In this document: piece after piece, positions 18,967 through 28,821 of the stretch
How the letters are laid out: every line of letters begins with the position of its first letter
Position numbering within the stretch: position 1 is the first letter of the stretch
Assembly: GCF_009712035.1 (NCBI RefSeq)
Contig: NZ_VILB01000013.1
Location: 371,555 to 435,554, forward strand
Reading direction: 5' to 3'
DNA from: Anabaena sp. UHCC 0187
Lineage (GTDB): Bacteria; Cyanobacteriota; Cyanobacteriia; Cyanobacteriales; Nostocaceae
DNA length: 64,000 nucleotides
The notes under the pieces: generated by a model
What the model saw: the letters and a program-made list of their open reading frames with translations, nothing else
Databases searched by the model: none
What the model was told of the DNA's origin: nothing
Program-made: the position numbers and the translations under genes

Positions 18967-21420
18967 GTGGTAGTGAAGAAAACTATGATTAAAACAAGTT
19001 TAACACCCGGATTAATGGCAATGGTAGCCATTACAGTCCCAATAGCCAGTTCTGTAAGAGTAAATGCCCAAGAAGCTGTACCTCTTGCCCCACAGATAAC
19101 AGAAGTTGTCACAACCCAGACAAACCAGGTAGAAAAACAGAGTTCTGTTAAAAGTGGCAAGATTGAAAATCAAGCATTTCATCCCCAACCGGTTGCAATA
19201 ATTCTAGAGCAAGAAGCTGACAAATTTTCTCCGCTGATTAAAGTATTAAAGAGGAAATCCGAATCCATAGATAAAACGGCGGTGGTTGTACCAGAATCTA
19301 CAGTAGTTCCCACCACAGCAGAAACTTCAGAAGCAACCCCTACCCAGCCTCCTGAGGCTGAATCCCATCAAGAAAATATCCATACCCCAACAGCAGCACT
19401 AACATCTGTAGATCCGGTGGCTGTAGTTATGCCCAAACCGAAAATATTGCCGATTACAGCACAAGTTCCCCAGACCGAGTCAAATCAACCTCCTGCGGCT
19501 GAATCTAGCCAAGAAAATATCAATACCCCAACAGCAACGCCGACACCAGTTCCCAATCCAGAAACAACGGAATCTCGTGTATTGGTGTCAGAGGTAGTTG
19601 TTAAATCAGAGACAGGACAAGTTACCCCCGAACTAGAAACCGAAGTTTATAAAGTAATTCGGACCCAAGCGGGACAGACAACAACCCGTTCCCAACTCCA
19701 AGAAGATATTAATGCGATTTTTGGGACTGGGTTTTTCTCCAACGTCCAAGCCTTTCCCGAAGATACGCCCCTGGGTGTCCGGGTGAGTTTTGTTGTTGCC
19801 CCCAACCCTATTCTGACCAAAGTAGAATTAGAAGCCAATCCGGGTACAGGTGTAGCGTCTGTACTTCCGGCTCAGACTACAAACGAAATATTTGGTAGTC
19901 AGTATGGCAAAATTCTCAACTTGCGGGAATTAAACGAGTCAATCAAGCAATTAACCAAGCGTTATCAAGACCAAGGTTATGTGCTGGCCAACCTAATTGG
20001 AGCGCCCAAAGTTGCAGAAAATGGAGTTGTCACCCTACAAGTAGCAGAAGGGGTGGTAGAAACCGTTAAAGTTAGATTCCGCGACAAAGAAGGAGAAGAG
20101 GTCAACGATAAGGGAGAACCAATTCGCGGTCGGACAAAAGATTACATCATTACTAGGGAAGTAGAGTTAAAACCTGGGCAGGTATTTAACCGGAACACTG
20201 TCCAAAAAGACTTACAAAGGGTTTTTGGACTAGGGTTATTTGAAGATGTGAATGTTTCCCTTGACCCTGGTACTGATGCTAGTAAAGTCAATGTAGTGAT
20301 GAATGTGGCGGAGCGTAGTAGCGGTTCTATTGCCGCAGGTGCGGGGATTAGTTCTGCCAGTGGTTTATTCGGAACTGTCAGCTATCAACAGCAAAACCTG
20401 GGGGGAAGAAACCAAAAATTGGGGACAGAGGTACAGCTAGGAGAACGAGAACTACTATTTGACCTCCGCTTTACTGATCCTTGGATTGCTGGTGATCCTT
20501 ACCGCACTTCATATACAGCAAATATTTTCCGTCGTCGTTCTATTTCTTTGATTTTTGAAGGTAAAGATCAAAATATTGATACCTTTGATCCTAATAATCT
20601 TACGAATACATCTGTACAGGTTAGCCCTCGGATTACCCGGTTAGGTGGTGGTGTGACATTTACCCGTCCCCTTTCCCCTAATCCCTACAAAAATTCAGAA
20701 TGGCTGGCTTCCGCTGGACTACAGTATCAACGGGTTTCTGGTCGTGATGCTGATGGCAATCTGCGAAAAGAAGGGGCAATATTTGATGACAATGGAAATA
20801 TCATCAGTGATAAGATTCCTCTAACTCTTTCGCCTTCAGGGGAAGATGATTTATTACTATTCAAGGTGGGCGCACAAAGGGATCTCCGTAATAACTCCCT
20901 GCAACCGACAAAAGGTTCTTATCTCAGCTTTGGAGTTGATCAATCTGTACCTATAGGTGAAGGTAGTATTTTTATGACTAGGTTACGGGGTAACTATAGT
21001 CACTATCTGCCTGTTAAATTCACTAGTTTTAGCAAAAAACCAGAAACTTTAGCATTTAACATCCAAGGTGGGACAATCTTTGGCGATTTACCTCCCTATG
21101 AGGCTTTTACCCTGGGTGGTAGTAACTCAGTTCGGGGTTATGACGAAGGTAGACTAGGCACTGGTAGCAGTTATGTCCAAGCTGCGGTGGAATATCGCTT
21201 CCCTGTGTTTTCTGTTGTCAGTGGCGCACTATTTTTTGATTATGGTAGTGACCTGGGAACAAGTACCCAAGCTGCACAATTGTTAAATAAAAAGGGTAAT
21301 GGCTATGGCTATGGTTTAGGTGTCCGGGTACAATCTCCCCTAGGACCAATTCGCATAGATTACGGTGTCACTGATGAAGGTGATAGTCGCATCAATTTTG
21401 GGATTGGGGAAAGATTCTAA
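18967..21420 (+). CDS. bamA: Outer-membrane assembly factor BamA/Omp85
   Basis: An 817-residue Omp85-family protein. It has a signal peptide (ends near VNAQEA, residues 1-36) and then about 165 residues of Pro/Thr/Glu-rich low-complexity linker. About three POTRA domains follow (residues about 205-450), then a 16-stranded beta-barrel whose L6 lid motif LGGSNSVRGYDEGRLG is clear. The chain ends in phenylalanine (FGIGERF), the usual outer-membrane barrel signal. It inserts outer-membrane proteins and is related to plastid Toc75. The GTG start at 18967 is possible, but ATG at 18985 (MIKTSLTPG) would give a tidier signal peptide. It heads the lipid A gene cluster. Confidence 0.93.
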   Translation: MVVKKTMIKTSLTPGLMAMVAITVPIASSVRVNAQEAVPLAPQITEVVTTQTNQVEKQSSVKSGKIENQAFHPQPVAIILEQEADKFSPLIKVLKRKSESIDKTAVVVPESTVVPTTAETSEATPTQPPEAESHQENIHTPTAALTSVDPVAVVMPKPKILPITAQVPQTESNQPPAAESSQENINTPTATPTPVPNPETTESRVLVSEVVVKSETGQVTPELETEVYKVIRTQAGQTTTRSQLQEDINAIFGTGFFSNVQAFPEDTPLGVRVSFVVAPNPILTKVELEANPGTGVASVLPAQTTNEIFGSQYGKILNLRELNESIKQLTKRYQDQGYVLANLIGAPKVAENGVVTLQVAEGVVETVKVRFRDKEGEEVNDKGEPIRGRTKDYIITREVELKPGQVFNRNTVQKDLQRVFGLGLFEDVNVSLDPGTDASKVNVVMNVAERSSGSIAAGAGISSASGLFGTVSYQQQNLGGRNQKLGTEVQLGERELLFDLRFTDPWIAGDPYRTSYTANIFRRRSISLIFEGKDQNIDTFDPNNLTNTSVQVSPRITRLGGGVTFTRPLSPNPYKNSEWLASAGLQYQRVSGRDADGNLRKEGAIFDDNGNIISDKIPLTLSPSGEDDLLLFKVGAQRDLRNNSLQPTKGSYLSFGVDQSVPIGEGSIFMTRLRGNYSHYLPVKFTSFSKKPETLAFNIQGGTIFGDLPPYEAFTLGGSNSVRGYDEGRLGTGSSYVQAAVEYRFPVFSVVSGALFFDYGSDLGTSTQAAQLLNKKGNGYGYGLGVRVQSPLGPIRIDYGVTDEGDSRINFGIGERF

Positions 21421-21423
21421 ATT

Positions 21424-21469
21424 GGTCAGTTGTCAGTGGTCAGTGGTCAGTTGTCAGTTGTCAGTGGCT
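21424..21469 (+). repeat. Heptanucleotide STRR (GTCAGTG/GTCAGTT)n
   Basis: About six heptamers alternating TCAGTGG and TCAGTTG in the bamA-lpxC spacer, starting 3 nt after the bamA stop. Confidence 0.85.
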
Positions 21470-21560
21470 AAGGACTTTAATTTCCAGACAAGATTAACCA
21501 GGGTTTCTACTTAAAACGGGATATGAGCAATACTAACCACAATATCTGGATTGTTAATCT

Positions 21561-22409
21561 ATGCAACAACATACTTTAGCTGGGGAAATTACTCAGGCTG
21601 GTGTGGGGTTGCATAGTGGTGTTAATACTCAGGTGCGAATATTACCTGCACCAGCGGGAAGTAACCGCTTTTTTGTGCGGGTAGATTTACCGAATTCACC
21701 GATTATTCCTGCTCAAGTTGCGGCTGTCAGTCAGACTATGCTTTCTACTCAATTGGGTAAGGGTGAAACCTGCGTTCGCACTGTAGAGCATTTATTGGCA
21801 GCTTTGGCGGCTATGGGGGTGGATAATGCCAGAATTGAAATTGATGGCCCGGAAGTACCGCTTTTAGATGGTTCGGCTCATATTTGGTGTGAAAGGATTG
21901 CTGAAGTCGGTTTAGTCCCCCAAATAGCTAATAATTCAACCACACCTCTAATTATTACCGAACCGATCTGGATTTATGAATGTGATGCGTTTGTTTGCGC
22001 CCTACCTGCACCGGAAACCCGATTTAGCTATGGGATAGATTTTAATTTGGCGGCCATTGGTAATCAATGGCATAGTTGGTTATTAATGACAAGTTTAGAA
22101 AACTCTTCTGCTGACTTTGCTTCAGAAATTGCCCCCGCGCGGACTTTTGGTTTACAGCATCAAATCGAACATCTGCAAAAGTCGGGATTAATTAAAGGTG
22201 GTAGTTTGGATAATGCCCTAGTTTGTGGGGTGGAAGGTTGGCTAAATCCGCCATTAAGATTTCTAAATGAGCCAGTCCGTCATAAAATCTTGGATCTAGT
22301 CGGAGATTTGAGTTTACTGGGAACTTTTCCGATAGCTCATTTTTTGGCGTACAAAGCTAGTCATAATTTACACATTCAACTAGCACGGAAAATTTTAGAA
22401 CTGCTCTAA
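21561..22409 (+). CDS. lpxC: UDP-3-O-acyl-N-acetylglucosamine deacetylase
   Basis: A 282-residue zinc deacetylase, the committed step of lipid A synthesis in the cytosol. Visible hallmarks are the start [18 protein letters not shown], the metal/catalytic motif TVEHLLAAL (E76, H77), and near the C-terminus [17 protein letters not shown], with the other zinc ligands H and D, and [10 protein letters not shown]. Full length. It follows bamA and precedes fabZ by about 50 nt. Confidence 0.96.
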   Translation: MQQHTLAGEITQAGVGLHSGVNTQVRILPAPAGSNRFFVRVDLPNSPIIPAQVAAVSQTMLSTQLGKGETCVRTVEHLLAALAAMGVDNARIEIDGPEVPLLDGSAHIWCERIAEVGLVPQIANNSTTPLIITEPIWIYECDAFVCALPAPETRFSYGIDFNLAAIGNQWHSWLLMTSLENSSADFASEIAPARTFGLQHQIEHLQKSGLIKGGSLDNALVCGVEGWLNPPLRFLNEPVRHKILDLVGDLSLLGTFPIAHFLAYKASHNLHIQLARKILELL

Positions 22410-22461
22410 AATTCCCAAATTTACCTATCCAGTGTTTAATCATTCAAAGAACTTACCGCTA

Positions 22462-22971
22462 ATGTCCACTATTACCGAACCTAATTCTCAGGAAGTGAAT
22501 ACATCGAGTGAAGATAATGTCAACACACAGACAATTAAAACTACCTTTAGTATTGAGGAAATTCAGGAACTCTTACCCCATCGTTATCCATTTTTACTGG
22601 TAGATCGAATTATTGACTATGTACCTGGCAAAAAAGCCGTAGGTATAAAAAATGTTACCTTTAATGAACCCCAATTTCAAGGGCATTTTCCAGGGCGATC
22701 GCTGATGCCAGGTGTGCTAATTATTGAAGCAATGGCACAGGTTGGGGGCATTGTCATGACGCAAATGCCCGACTCCCAGGGAGGACTATTTGTATTCGCT
22801 GGCATTGATAAAGTCCGTTTCCGTCGGCAAATTGTTCCCGGAGATCAACTGGTAATGACGGTGGAACTGTTGTGGGTGAAGCAGCGTCGTTTCGGGAAAA
22901 TGAAAGGACGAGCAGAAGTTGATGGACAATTAGCTGCTGAAGGAGAACTAATGTTTTCTTTGATTAGTTAA
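22462..22971 (+). CDS. fabZ: 3-hydroxyacyl-ACP dehydratase FabZ
   Basis: A 169-residue hotdog-fold dehydratase of fatty acid synthesis that also draws on the 3-hydroxyacyl-ACP pool used by LpxA. The catalytic His lies in [14 protein letters not shown] and the catalytic Glu in [16 protein letters not shown]. The first 30 or so residues are a polar extension. ATG at 22462 (MSTITEP) was chosen over the in-frame GTG at 22432. Neither has a strong Shine-Dalgarno. Confidence 0.95.
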   Translation: MSTITEPNSQEVNTSSEDNVNTQTIKTTFSIEEIQELLPHRYPFLLVDRIIDYVPGKKAVGIKNVTFNEPQFQGHFPGRSLMPGVLIIEAMAQVGGIVMTQMPDSQGGLFVFAGIDKVRFRRQIVPGDQLVMTVELLWVKQRRFGKMKGRAEVDGQLAAEGELMFSLIS

Positions 22972-23088
22972 AAGTTATTATACCATAACAGGATTTTAGA
23001 TTTTCGCCCTCACACATAACTGACTTTGCCCGACACGTTTCTTAATTGAATAAATTAGCAACTAGCACTTAGTTTTGGAGATTCACCT

Positions 23089-23907
23089 TTGAAAACACTT
23101 ATTCATCCAACTGCTGTCATCCATCCTAATGCGGAACTCCACTCAACAGTGCAAGTCGGCGCTTATGCTGTGATTGGAGCGAATGTTAGAGTTGGTGCAG
23201 ACACTGTAATTGGCGCTCACGTTGTCCTAGAGGGACCTTGTGACATTGGCACAGGAAATCAGATTTTCCCCGGTGCAGCTATCGGTATGCAACCCCAGGA
23301 TCTCAAGTACGTGGGAGAACCGACTTGGGTAAAAATTGGTAACAATAATTCTATCCGTGAATACGTAACGATTAACCGCGCTACTGGCAGAGGTGAAGCA
23401 ACGGTAATTGGTAATGGTAATTTATTAATGGCTTATGTTCACGTAGGTCATAACTGTGTGCTTGAAGATTCTGTTATTATTGCTAACTCTGTAGCATTGG
23501 CGGGTCATGTACATATTGAGTCACGAGCTAGACTCAGTGGCGTTTTAGGTGTACATCAATTTGTTCACATAGGAACTATGTCTATGGTGGGCGGAATGAC
23601 ACGCATTGATCGAGATGTACCCCCTTATATGTTAGTGGAAGGAAATCCTGCGAAAGTGCGATCGCTCAATTTGGTAGGATTAAAACGTTCGGAAATGGCT
23701 GCTAGTGATTTCCAATTAATTAAAAAAGCTTTCCGTCTTCTCTATCGTTCTGAATTCTTGTTCAAAGATGCTTTACAAGAGTTGGAAAATTTAGGAGATA
23801 CAGAACAATTAAAACATCTTCGCCGTTTCTTGCTACTTTCCCAAATGCCAGGAAGACGTGGTTTAATTCCCGGAAAAGGCAAACAAGCCGTCCACAATGA
23901 ATCGTAA
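23089..23907 (+). CDS. lpxA: UDP-N-acetylglucosamine O-acyltransferase
   Basis: A 272-residue left-handed beta-helix acyltransferase, first enzyme of lipid A synthesis. Hexapeptide repeats fill the first 190 residues (IHPTAVIHPNAELH, VIGANVRVGADTVIGAHV). The catalytic His is in MAYVHVGHNC, and a helical C-terminal domain follows. It starts with TTG at 23089, supported by TGGAG at 23076-23080, 8 nt upstream; the protein sequence fits the family from the first codon. Confidence 0.96.
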   Translation: MKTLIHPTAVIHPNAELHSTVQVGAYAVIGANVRVGADTVIGAHVVLEGPCDIGTGNQIFPGAAIGMQPQDLKYVGEPTWVKIGNNNSIREYVTINRATGRGEATVIGNGNLLMAYVHVGHNCVLEDSVIIANSVALAGHVHIESRARLSGVLGVHQFVHIGTMSMVGGMTRIDRDVPPYMLVEGNPAKVRSLNLVGLKRSEMAASDFQLIKKAFRLLYRSEFLFKDALQELENLGDTEQLKHLRRFLLLSQMPGRRGLIPGKGKQAVHNES

Positions 23908-23916
23908 TTTATGAAT

Positions 23917-23974
23917 AATGAATGGTGAATCGCAAATATTTGAATTCTTATTTTCAAGACATTCATCATTCATT
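23917..23974. repeat. Inverted repeat in the lpxA-lpxB spacer
   Basis: AATGAATGGTGAAT (23917-23930) is the near-perfect complement of ATTCATCATTCATT (23961-23974), with a 30-nt loop and no T run after it. It could be an mRNA-processing hairpin or a small interspersed repeat. Confidence 0.55.
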
Positions 23975-24011
23975 TGCTTTAGGGAATAGGAAAGGAACTA
24001 AAAAATTTAAA

Positions 24012-25169
24012 ATGCGAATATTTATTAGCACTGGCGAAGTTTCTGGAGATTTACAGGGTTCGCTATTAATTGCAGCACTGCAACGTCAAGCTGTCGCTGC
24101 GGGTTTGACATTAGAAATTATCGCCTTGGGTGGGGATAAAATGGCGGAAGCTGGGGCGAAAATTTTGGGAAATACCAGCGGTATTGGTTCTATGGGTTTG
24201 ATTGAATCTTTGCCCTATGTTATCCCTACTTTAAGAGTACAACGCCAAGCGATCGCCTACTTAAAGAAAAATCCCCCTGATTTAGTAGTCCTAATTGACT
24301 ATATGGGGCCAAATCTGGGAATTGGTACATTCATGAGGGAAAACTTACCTGATGTACCTGTAGCCTATTATATCGCTCCCCAAGAGTGGGTATGGTCAAT
24401 GAGTTTTCAGAATACCAACCGGATTGTTGGTTTTACAGATAAACTATTAGCAATTTTCCCCGAAGAAGCGCGATATTATCAGCAAAATGGGGCAAATGTT
24501 TGCTGGGTGGGACATCCTTTAATTGATAGAATGGCAAATGCACCAAGTCGAGAAATTGCCAGAGAGAAATTAGGAATTAAAGCCGAAGAAATAGCAATTG
24601 CGCTTTTACCAGCTTCCCGTCATCAAGAATTAAAATATCTATTACCAGTGATTTTTCAAGCTGCCCAAAATATTCAATCTAAATTACCAAATGTACATTT
24701 CTGGATTCCTCTATCTTTGGAAACATTTAGAGAACCAATTACAGCAGCAATTAAAGAATATGGTTTAAATGCCACAGTAGTATTAGGTCAACAACGAGAA
24801 ATTTTTGCTGCGGCTGATTTTGCTATTACTAAATCGGGAACTGTGAATTTAGAACTAGCATTATTAAATGTCCCCCAAGTTGTAGTTTATCGTCTTCATC
24901 CCATTACTGCTTGGATTGCGCGTCATATTCTTAAAGGTTCAATTCCCTTTGCTTCTCCAGTCAATTTAGTTGTTATGCGGGAAATTGTTCCAGAATTTTT
25001 ACAGGAACAAGCTACAGCCGAGAATATTACCCAAGCAGCAATGGAATTACTAATTAATTCTCAACATAAACAACAAACTTTAACAGATTACCAAGAAATG
25101 CGCCATTGTTTGGGAGAATCAGGAGTATGTGACCGCACTGCAAAAGAAATATTAGAGATGAAAAAGTAG
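24012..25169 (+). CDS. lpxB: Lipid-A-disaccharide synthase
   Basis: A 385-residue GT19 glycosyltransferase that joins UDP-2,3-diacylglucosamine and lipid X. Motifs are RIFISTGEVSGDLQG at the N-terminus, IDYMGPNLGIG, YYIAPQEWVWS and the donor-site AADFAITKSGTVNLELAL. The start at 24012 (MRIFIST) was chosen over an upstream open frame because the family begins exactly there and AAAGGAAC precedes it. Last gene of the bamA-lpxC-fabZ-lpxA-lpxB run. Confidence 0.96.
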   Translation: MRIFISTGEVSGDLQGSLLIAALQRQAVAAGLTLEIIALGGDKMAEAGAKILGNTSGIGSMGLIESLPYVIPTLRVQRQAIAYLKKNPPDLVVLIDYMGPNLGIGTFMRENLPDVPVAYYIAPQEWVWSMSFQNTNRIVGFTDKLLAIFPEEARYYQQNGANVCWVGHPLIDRMANAPSREIAREKLGIKAEEIAIALLPASRHQELKYLLPVIFQAAQNIQSKLPNVHFWIPLSLETFREPITAAIKEYGLNATVVLGQQREIFAAADFAITKSGTVNLELALLNVPQVVVYRLHPITAWIARHILKGSIPFASPVNLVVMREIVPEFLQEQATAENITQAAMELLINSQHKQQTLTDYQEMRHCLGESGVCDRTAKEILEMKK

Positions 25170-25181
25170 ATATTCGTAAAA

Positions 25182-26453
25182 ATGGCAAAAAAACGACCAA
25201 TTGCAGTTGATTTATTTGCAGGTGCAGGAGGAATGACTTTAGGCTTTGAACAAGCTGGTTTTGATGTCCTTGCATCTGTGGAAATAGATCCAATTCATTG
25301 TGCAATTCATAAATTTAACTTTCCCTTTTGGACGGTGTTATGTAAAAGTGTGGAAGAGACAACAGGGAAGGAAATTAGGAATAGTTCTAAAATAGCTAAT
25401 CAAGAAATTGATGTGGTTTTTGGTGGTCCACCCTGTCAAGGTTTCTCATTAATGGGAAAACGCTCTTTTGATGATCCGAGAAATTCTTTAGTTTTCCATT
25501 TTATTAGATTGGTTGTAGAATTACAACCCAAGTTTTTTGTATTAGAAAATGTCAAAGGAATGACAGTCGGGAAACACAAAGAATTTATTGCTGAAATCAT
25601 CAGTCAATTTTCCGAAAGTGGTTATCAAGTTGATGCAAATTATCAGGTTTTAAATGCAGCTAATTATGGAGTACCACAAAATCGGGAAAGGTTATTTTTA
25701 CTAGGTGCGCGGGAAAATATCGAATTACCGAAATACCCAGAAAAAATTACATTCCCTAATCAAACATCTCCCACAGTTTGGGACGCATTGCAAGATTTAC
25801 CAGAAATAGAAAACTATCCAGAATTATATCAACAAGATTGGATATTAAGCGAATTTGGTAAACCTAGTGATTATGCTAAAAAACTGCGTAATCTTGTAAC
25901 TGCAAAAAATAACTATTCCTATAAACGTCAATATGATCTGAATTTACTAACATCAAGTTTAAGAACTAAACATTCACCAGAATCTATGGATAGATTTGCA
26001 TCTACACCTCATGGTAAAATTGAATCAATTAGTCGTTTTCATAAACTTGATCCTGATGGTTTATGCAATACGTTAAGAGCCGGAACACCTAGTAATAAAG
26101 GTGCATTTACTTCTCCTCGTCCCATACATCCTTTTATCCCCAGATGTATTACTGTGAGGGAAGCTGCGCGGTTACATTCCTATCCTGATTGGTTTAGATT
26201 TCATCCGACAAAATGGCATGGTTTTCGACAAATTGGTAATTCTGTTCCTCCGCTTTTAGCGCAAGCAGTCGCAGAGGAAATTATTAAAGTTTTAGATATC
26301 AAATCTTCTGATAGTGCAAAAGTGACGAAAACCATACCTCAAGGTATTAAAGATTTAGGGGATATTAGTTTATTAACACTTGATATGTCAGCAGCAGCAA
26401 AATATTTTGGAGTGAACCCTCATGTTATAGAACCAAGAACTAGAAAAAAATAA
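25182..26453 (+). CDS. DNA (cytosine-5) methyltransferase
   Basis: A 423-residue C5 methyltransferase. Motif I is DLFAGAGGMTLGF (residues 10-22), motif IV GGPPCQGFS with catalytic C85, motif VI ENVKG (122-126), motif VIII PQNRERLFLLGAR, and motif X IGNSVPPLLAQAVAEEI near the C-terminus. A target-recognition region lies between VIII and X; the recognised site cannot be read from sequence. It begins 12 nt after lpxB, but the next gene looks like a restriction endonuclease, so it belongs to a type II restriction-modification locus inserted behind the lipid A genes. Confidence 0.93.
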   Translation: MAKKRPIAVDLFAGAGGMTLGFEQAGFDVLASVEIDPIHCAIHKFNFPFWTVLCKSVEETTGKEIRNSSKIANQEIDVVFGGPPCQGFSLMGKRSFDDPRNSLVFHFIRLVVELQPKFFVLENVKGMTVGKHKEFIAEIISQFSESGYQVDANYQVLNAANYGVPQNRERLFLLGARENIELPKYPEKITFPNQTSPTVWDALQDLPEIENYPELYQQDWILSEFGKPSDYAKKLRNLVTAKNNYSYKRQYDLNLLTSSLRTKHSPESMDRFASTPHGKIESISRFHKLDPDGLCNTLRAGTPSNKGAFTSPRPIHPFIPRCITVREAARLHSYPDWFRFHPTKWHGFRQIGNSVPPLLAQAVAEEIIKVLDIKSSDSAKVTKTIPQGIKDLGDISLLTLDMSAAAKYFGVNPHVIEPRTRKK

Positions 26454-26504
26454 ATTTTTAGTATTTAGCTAATACAGCAAATTATTTAGTAACAAGGAAT
26501 TACC

Positions 26505-27296
26505 ATGACGAAAGAAGGTTTATATAACTCTGTTATTACTGGAATTTTTCAACGCTATCACCAAACAGGATTAGAGTATTTTGAATTTAACCGTAATGAA
26601 CTTCCAGAAATTGCTAAAGAGTTGGGTATTCAATCTGCAAAAAATTTAGGAGATATTCTTTATGCTTTTAGATTTAGAAAACCACTACCTAAAGTTATTA
26701 CAGATACTGCTCCTACAGGTTTAGAGTGGATTATTGAATTAAATGGTACGGGTAATTATTGTTTTAGACTTGTGAAAATTAATCGCATTATACCTAACCT
26801 AAACTTAATACCAATTAAAATACCTGATGCTACACCTGAAATTATTAATCAATATATGTCAGGTGATGAACAAGCTCTTTTAACTAAAATCCGTTACAAT
26901 CGTCTAATAGATATATTTCTTAGTGTGACAGCATACTCCTTACAAAATCACCTGAGAACTAATGTTAAGGGTATTGGACAAATAGAAATAGATGAAGTTT
27001 ATGTAAGTGTTAATAGTAATGGTATGCAATTTATAGTACCTGTTCAAGCGAAAGCAGGTAATGATCAAATTTCTATAGTACAAACAAAACAAGATATTAG
27101 TTACTGTTTTGAAAAATTTCCCAATTTAATTTGTCGTTCTATATCAGCACAGTTCATGAAAAATGCTCTCATTGCTATGTTTGAATTGACAATATATGAA
27201 GGTGAGGTAAGAATTGTACAGGAAAAACATTACAAGTTTGTTCCAGCAGATCAAATTTCTGAAACTGATTTACAAAATTATAGGAATTATACATGA
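26505..27296 (+). CDS. Probable type II restriction endonuclease
   Basis: A 263-residue protein with an N-terminal helical, DNA-binding-like region (RNELPEIAKELGIQSAKNLGDILYAFRFRKPLP). Residues 158-183 look like a PD-(D/E)XK nuclease core: IEIDEVYV (D163, E164), then FIVPVQAKAGND with Q181-x-K183. It immediately follows the C5 methyltransferase on the same strand, the usual order of a type II restriction-modification pair. Assignment rests on this context plus the motif. The target sequence is unknown. Confidence 0.65.
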   Translation: MTKEGLYNSVITGIFQRYHQTGLEYFEFNRNELPEIAKELGIQSAKNLGDILYAFRFRKPLPKVITDTAPTGLEWIIELNGTGNYCFRLVKINRIIPNLNLIPIKIPDATPEIINQYMSGDEQALLTKIRYNRLIDIFLSVTAYSLQNHLRTNVKGIGQIEIDEVYVSVNSNGMQFIVPVQAKAGNDQISIVQTKQDISYCFEKFPNLICRSISAQFMKNALIAMFELTIYEGEVRIVQEKHYKFVPADQISETDLQNYRNYT

Positions 27297-27399
27297 TCAA
27301 GATTTATATTCAATATTAAATTTGTTGAATTTCATAATCAAAAGAATGGATAATAAATATTTCCTGGACATATCCTTATCCTCTGAGTAGCAATTAACT

Positions 27400-28155
27400 A
27401 TGACATTTATATTGCATAAAGTTGAAAAGTCTCCTCTCATTTTATCTGCTGAAATTCCTGATTCTTTACGTTTAGTCATAGAGAGAATTCAGGGATATTC
27501 TTATGCAGAATTATATGAAGAAAAAGACATTCAGGGAATAGGTTTAGAAGATTCTTTAATTACAGTATTTGATGCAATAGAAAAAGAAAAAAATAGTTTA
27601 GATATAAGTTATTGCTATTTTTTTATGGCTATAGTTATGGGAATTGCTGTGCAACCAACGATTAAAACTTATTTACCTCGTGAGACAATAACTGGTAATA
27701 TACTTCAGTATCTTTTTCAGAATTTGATATATTCTCAAGATAATTATCAGCCAAATTTTAACATTTCATTTCAAGATTATCAGAAGAAGTTGGGACAATA
27801 TCAGGCTTTGGATGAAGCTGTTGATGTTTTTGAGAATATGCTGCAAGTGCTAGAATCTGTGAAAACTAGAGAAGCCATATTAAATATTTTAGATGATTGC
27901 TTCCAGGGTTATGCTATTTTTCCAGGATCACAAGGTAGACGGGAACTTTTTGATTGGTGGTTATTAGATGTTGTTCCATCTGTTTTTTGTGGACGTTTAC
28001 CTAAAAATATTCATACTTTAAAAGGAATTGATAAAATGACTCAACATATTAAGAAAATACGGAATTGTTTTTGGAACGTAATTGGAAATAATCAGTCTCA
28101 AAGAAATACAGATTTGGAAAAACAAAATTTGTTGTTGAGATTTTTGGCTCAATAG
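27400..28155 (+). CDS. Uncharacterised protein after the restriction-modification genes
   Basis: A 251-residue, mostly helical soluble protein that I do not recognise. It contains a hydrophobic stretch around residues 68-82 (CYFFMAIVMGIAVQP) and a conserved-looking FPGSQGRRELFDWWLLDVVPSVFCG near residue 170. No catalytic motif or Cys cluster is visible. It lies 103 nt behind the endonuclease on the same strand and has similar AT-rich codon use, so it may be a third component or a passenger of the restriction locus. Confidence 0.5.
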   Translation: MTFILHKVEKSPLILSAEIPDSLRLVIERIQGYSYAELYEEKDIQGIGLEDSLITVFDAIEKEKNSLDISYCYFFMAIVMGIAVQPTIKTYLPRETITGNILQYLFQNLIYSQDNYQPNFNISFQDYQKKLGQYQALDEAVDVFENMLQVLESVKTREAILNILDDCFQGYAIFPGSQGRRELFDWWLLDVVPSVFCGRLPKNIHTLKGIDKMTQHIKKIRNCFWNVIGNNQSQRNTDLEKQNLLLRFLAQ

Positions 28156-28189
28156 TTTCTGATAAATAGTAGTATTATAATACTAATAT

Positions 28190-28768
28190 TTATCCCCAAA
28201 CAATTTCCATATTTAAAATAAATCCTGGTAAAATATCTTCCCCTGATAATTCTTGAGGAAATTCTAATATTTCTACTGGTTTACCAAGACGATAAATTTC
28301 CACTTGACGCATTTTCCGATTAATTAACCAACCTAATTTAACTTCATTATTGATATACTCCTGCATTTTTGCTCGTGTTTCCTGCAAACTATCACTGGGT
28401 GACATTAATTCTAAAACAAAATCTGGGGCAATTGGTGAAAACTTTTCTTGTTCTGCTGGTGTAAGTTTATCCCATCTCTCCTTTTTTATCCAAGCAACAT
28501 CAGGAGAACGATTTGCACCATTGGGAAGTTTAAAACAGGTAGAAGAATCGAAACAAGCTCCTAATTTAGTTTGACGATTCCAAATAGCAAAATCCGTTGC
28601 AATTTCAGCGTTTTTATTTCCTGTTATTCCTCCTGTAGGTGATATTATCAATAATTTTCCGTCTGCATTGCGTTCAAATTTGACTTCAGGATTTTCTCGA
28701 CAGAGTTGATAAAATTGGTTATCAGTAAGTTGGATAATGGGGTTTAAATTGACGGTGATAGCTGTCAT
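28190..28768 (-). CDS. Uma2-family (DUF820) putative endonuclease
   Basis: A 192-residue Uma2 protein: NADGKLLIISPTGGITG, the PD-(D/E)XK-like core SPDVAWIKKERWD and APDFVLELMSPSDSL, then KMQEYINNEVKLGWLI. This family is greatly expanded in cyanobacteria, with restriction-endonuclease-like folds but unproven activity. Start at 28768 because AGGAG stands 8 nt upstream; the longer frame begins 27 nt earlier. It is unrelated in strand to the methyltransferase locus. Confidence 0.85.
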   Translation of the reverse strand: MTAITVNLNPIIQLTDNQFYQLCRENPEVKFERNADGKLLIISPTGGITGNKNAEIATDFAIWNRQTKLGACFDSSTCFKLPNGANRSPDVAWIKKERWDKLTPAEQEKFSPIAPDFVLELMSPSDSLQETRAKMQEYINNEVKLGWLINRKMRQVEIYRLGKPVEILEFPQELSGEDILPGFILNMEIVWG

Positions 28769-28821
28769 GATGAATCTCCTTGAGGATGATATCAACTTTA
28801 ACTACAATTATAGAAGAAATT

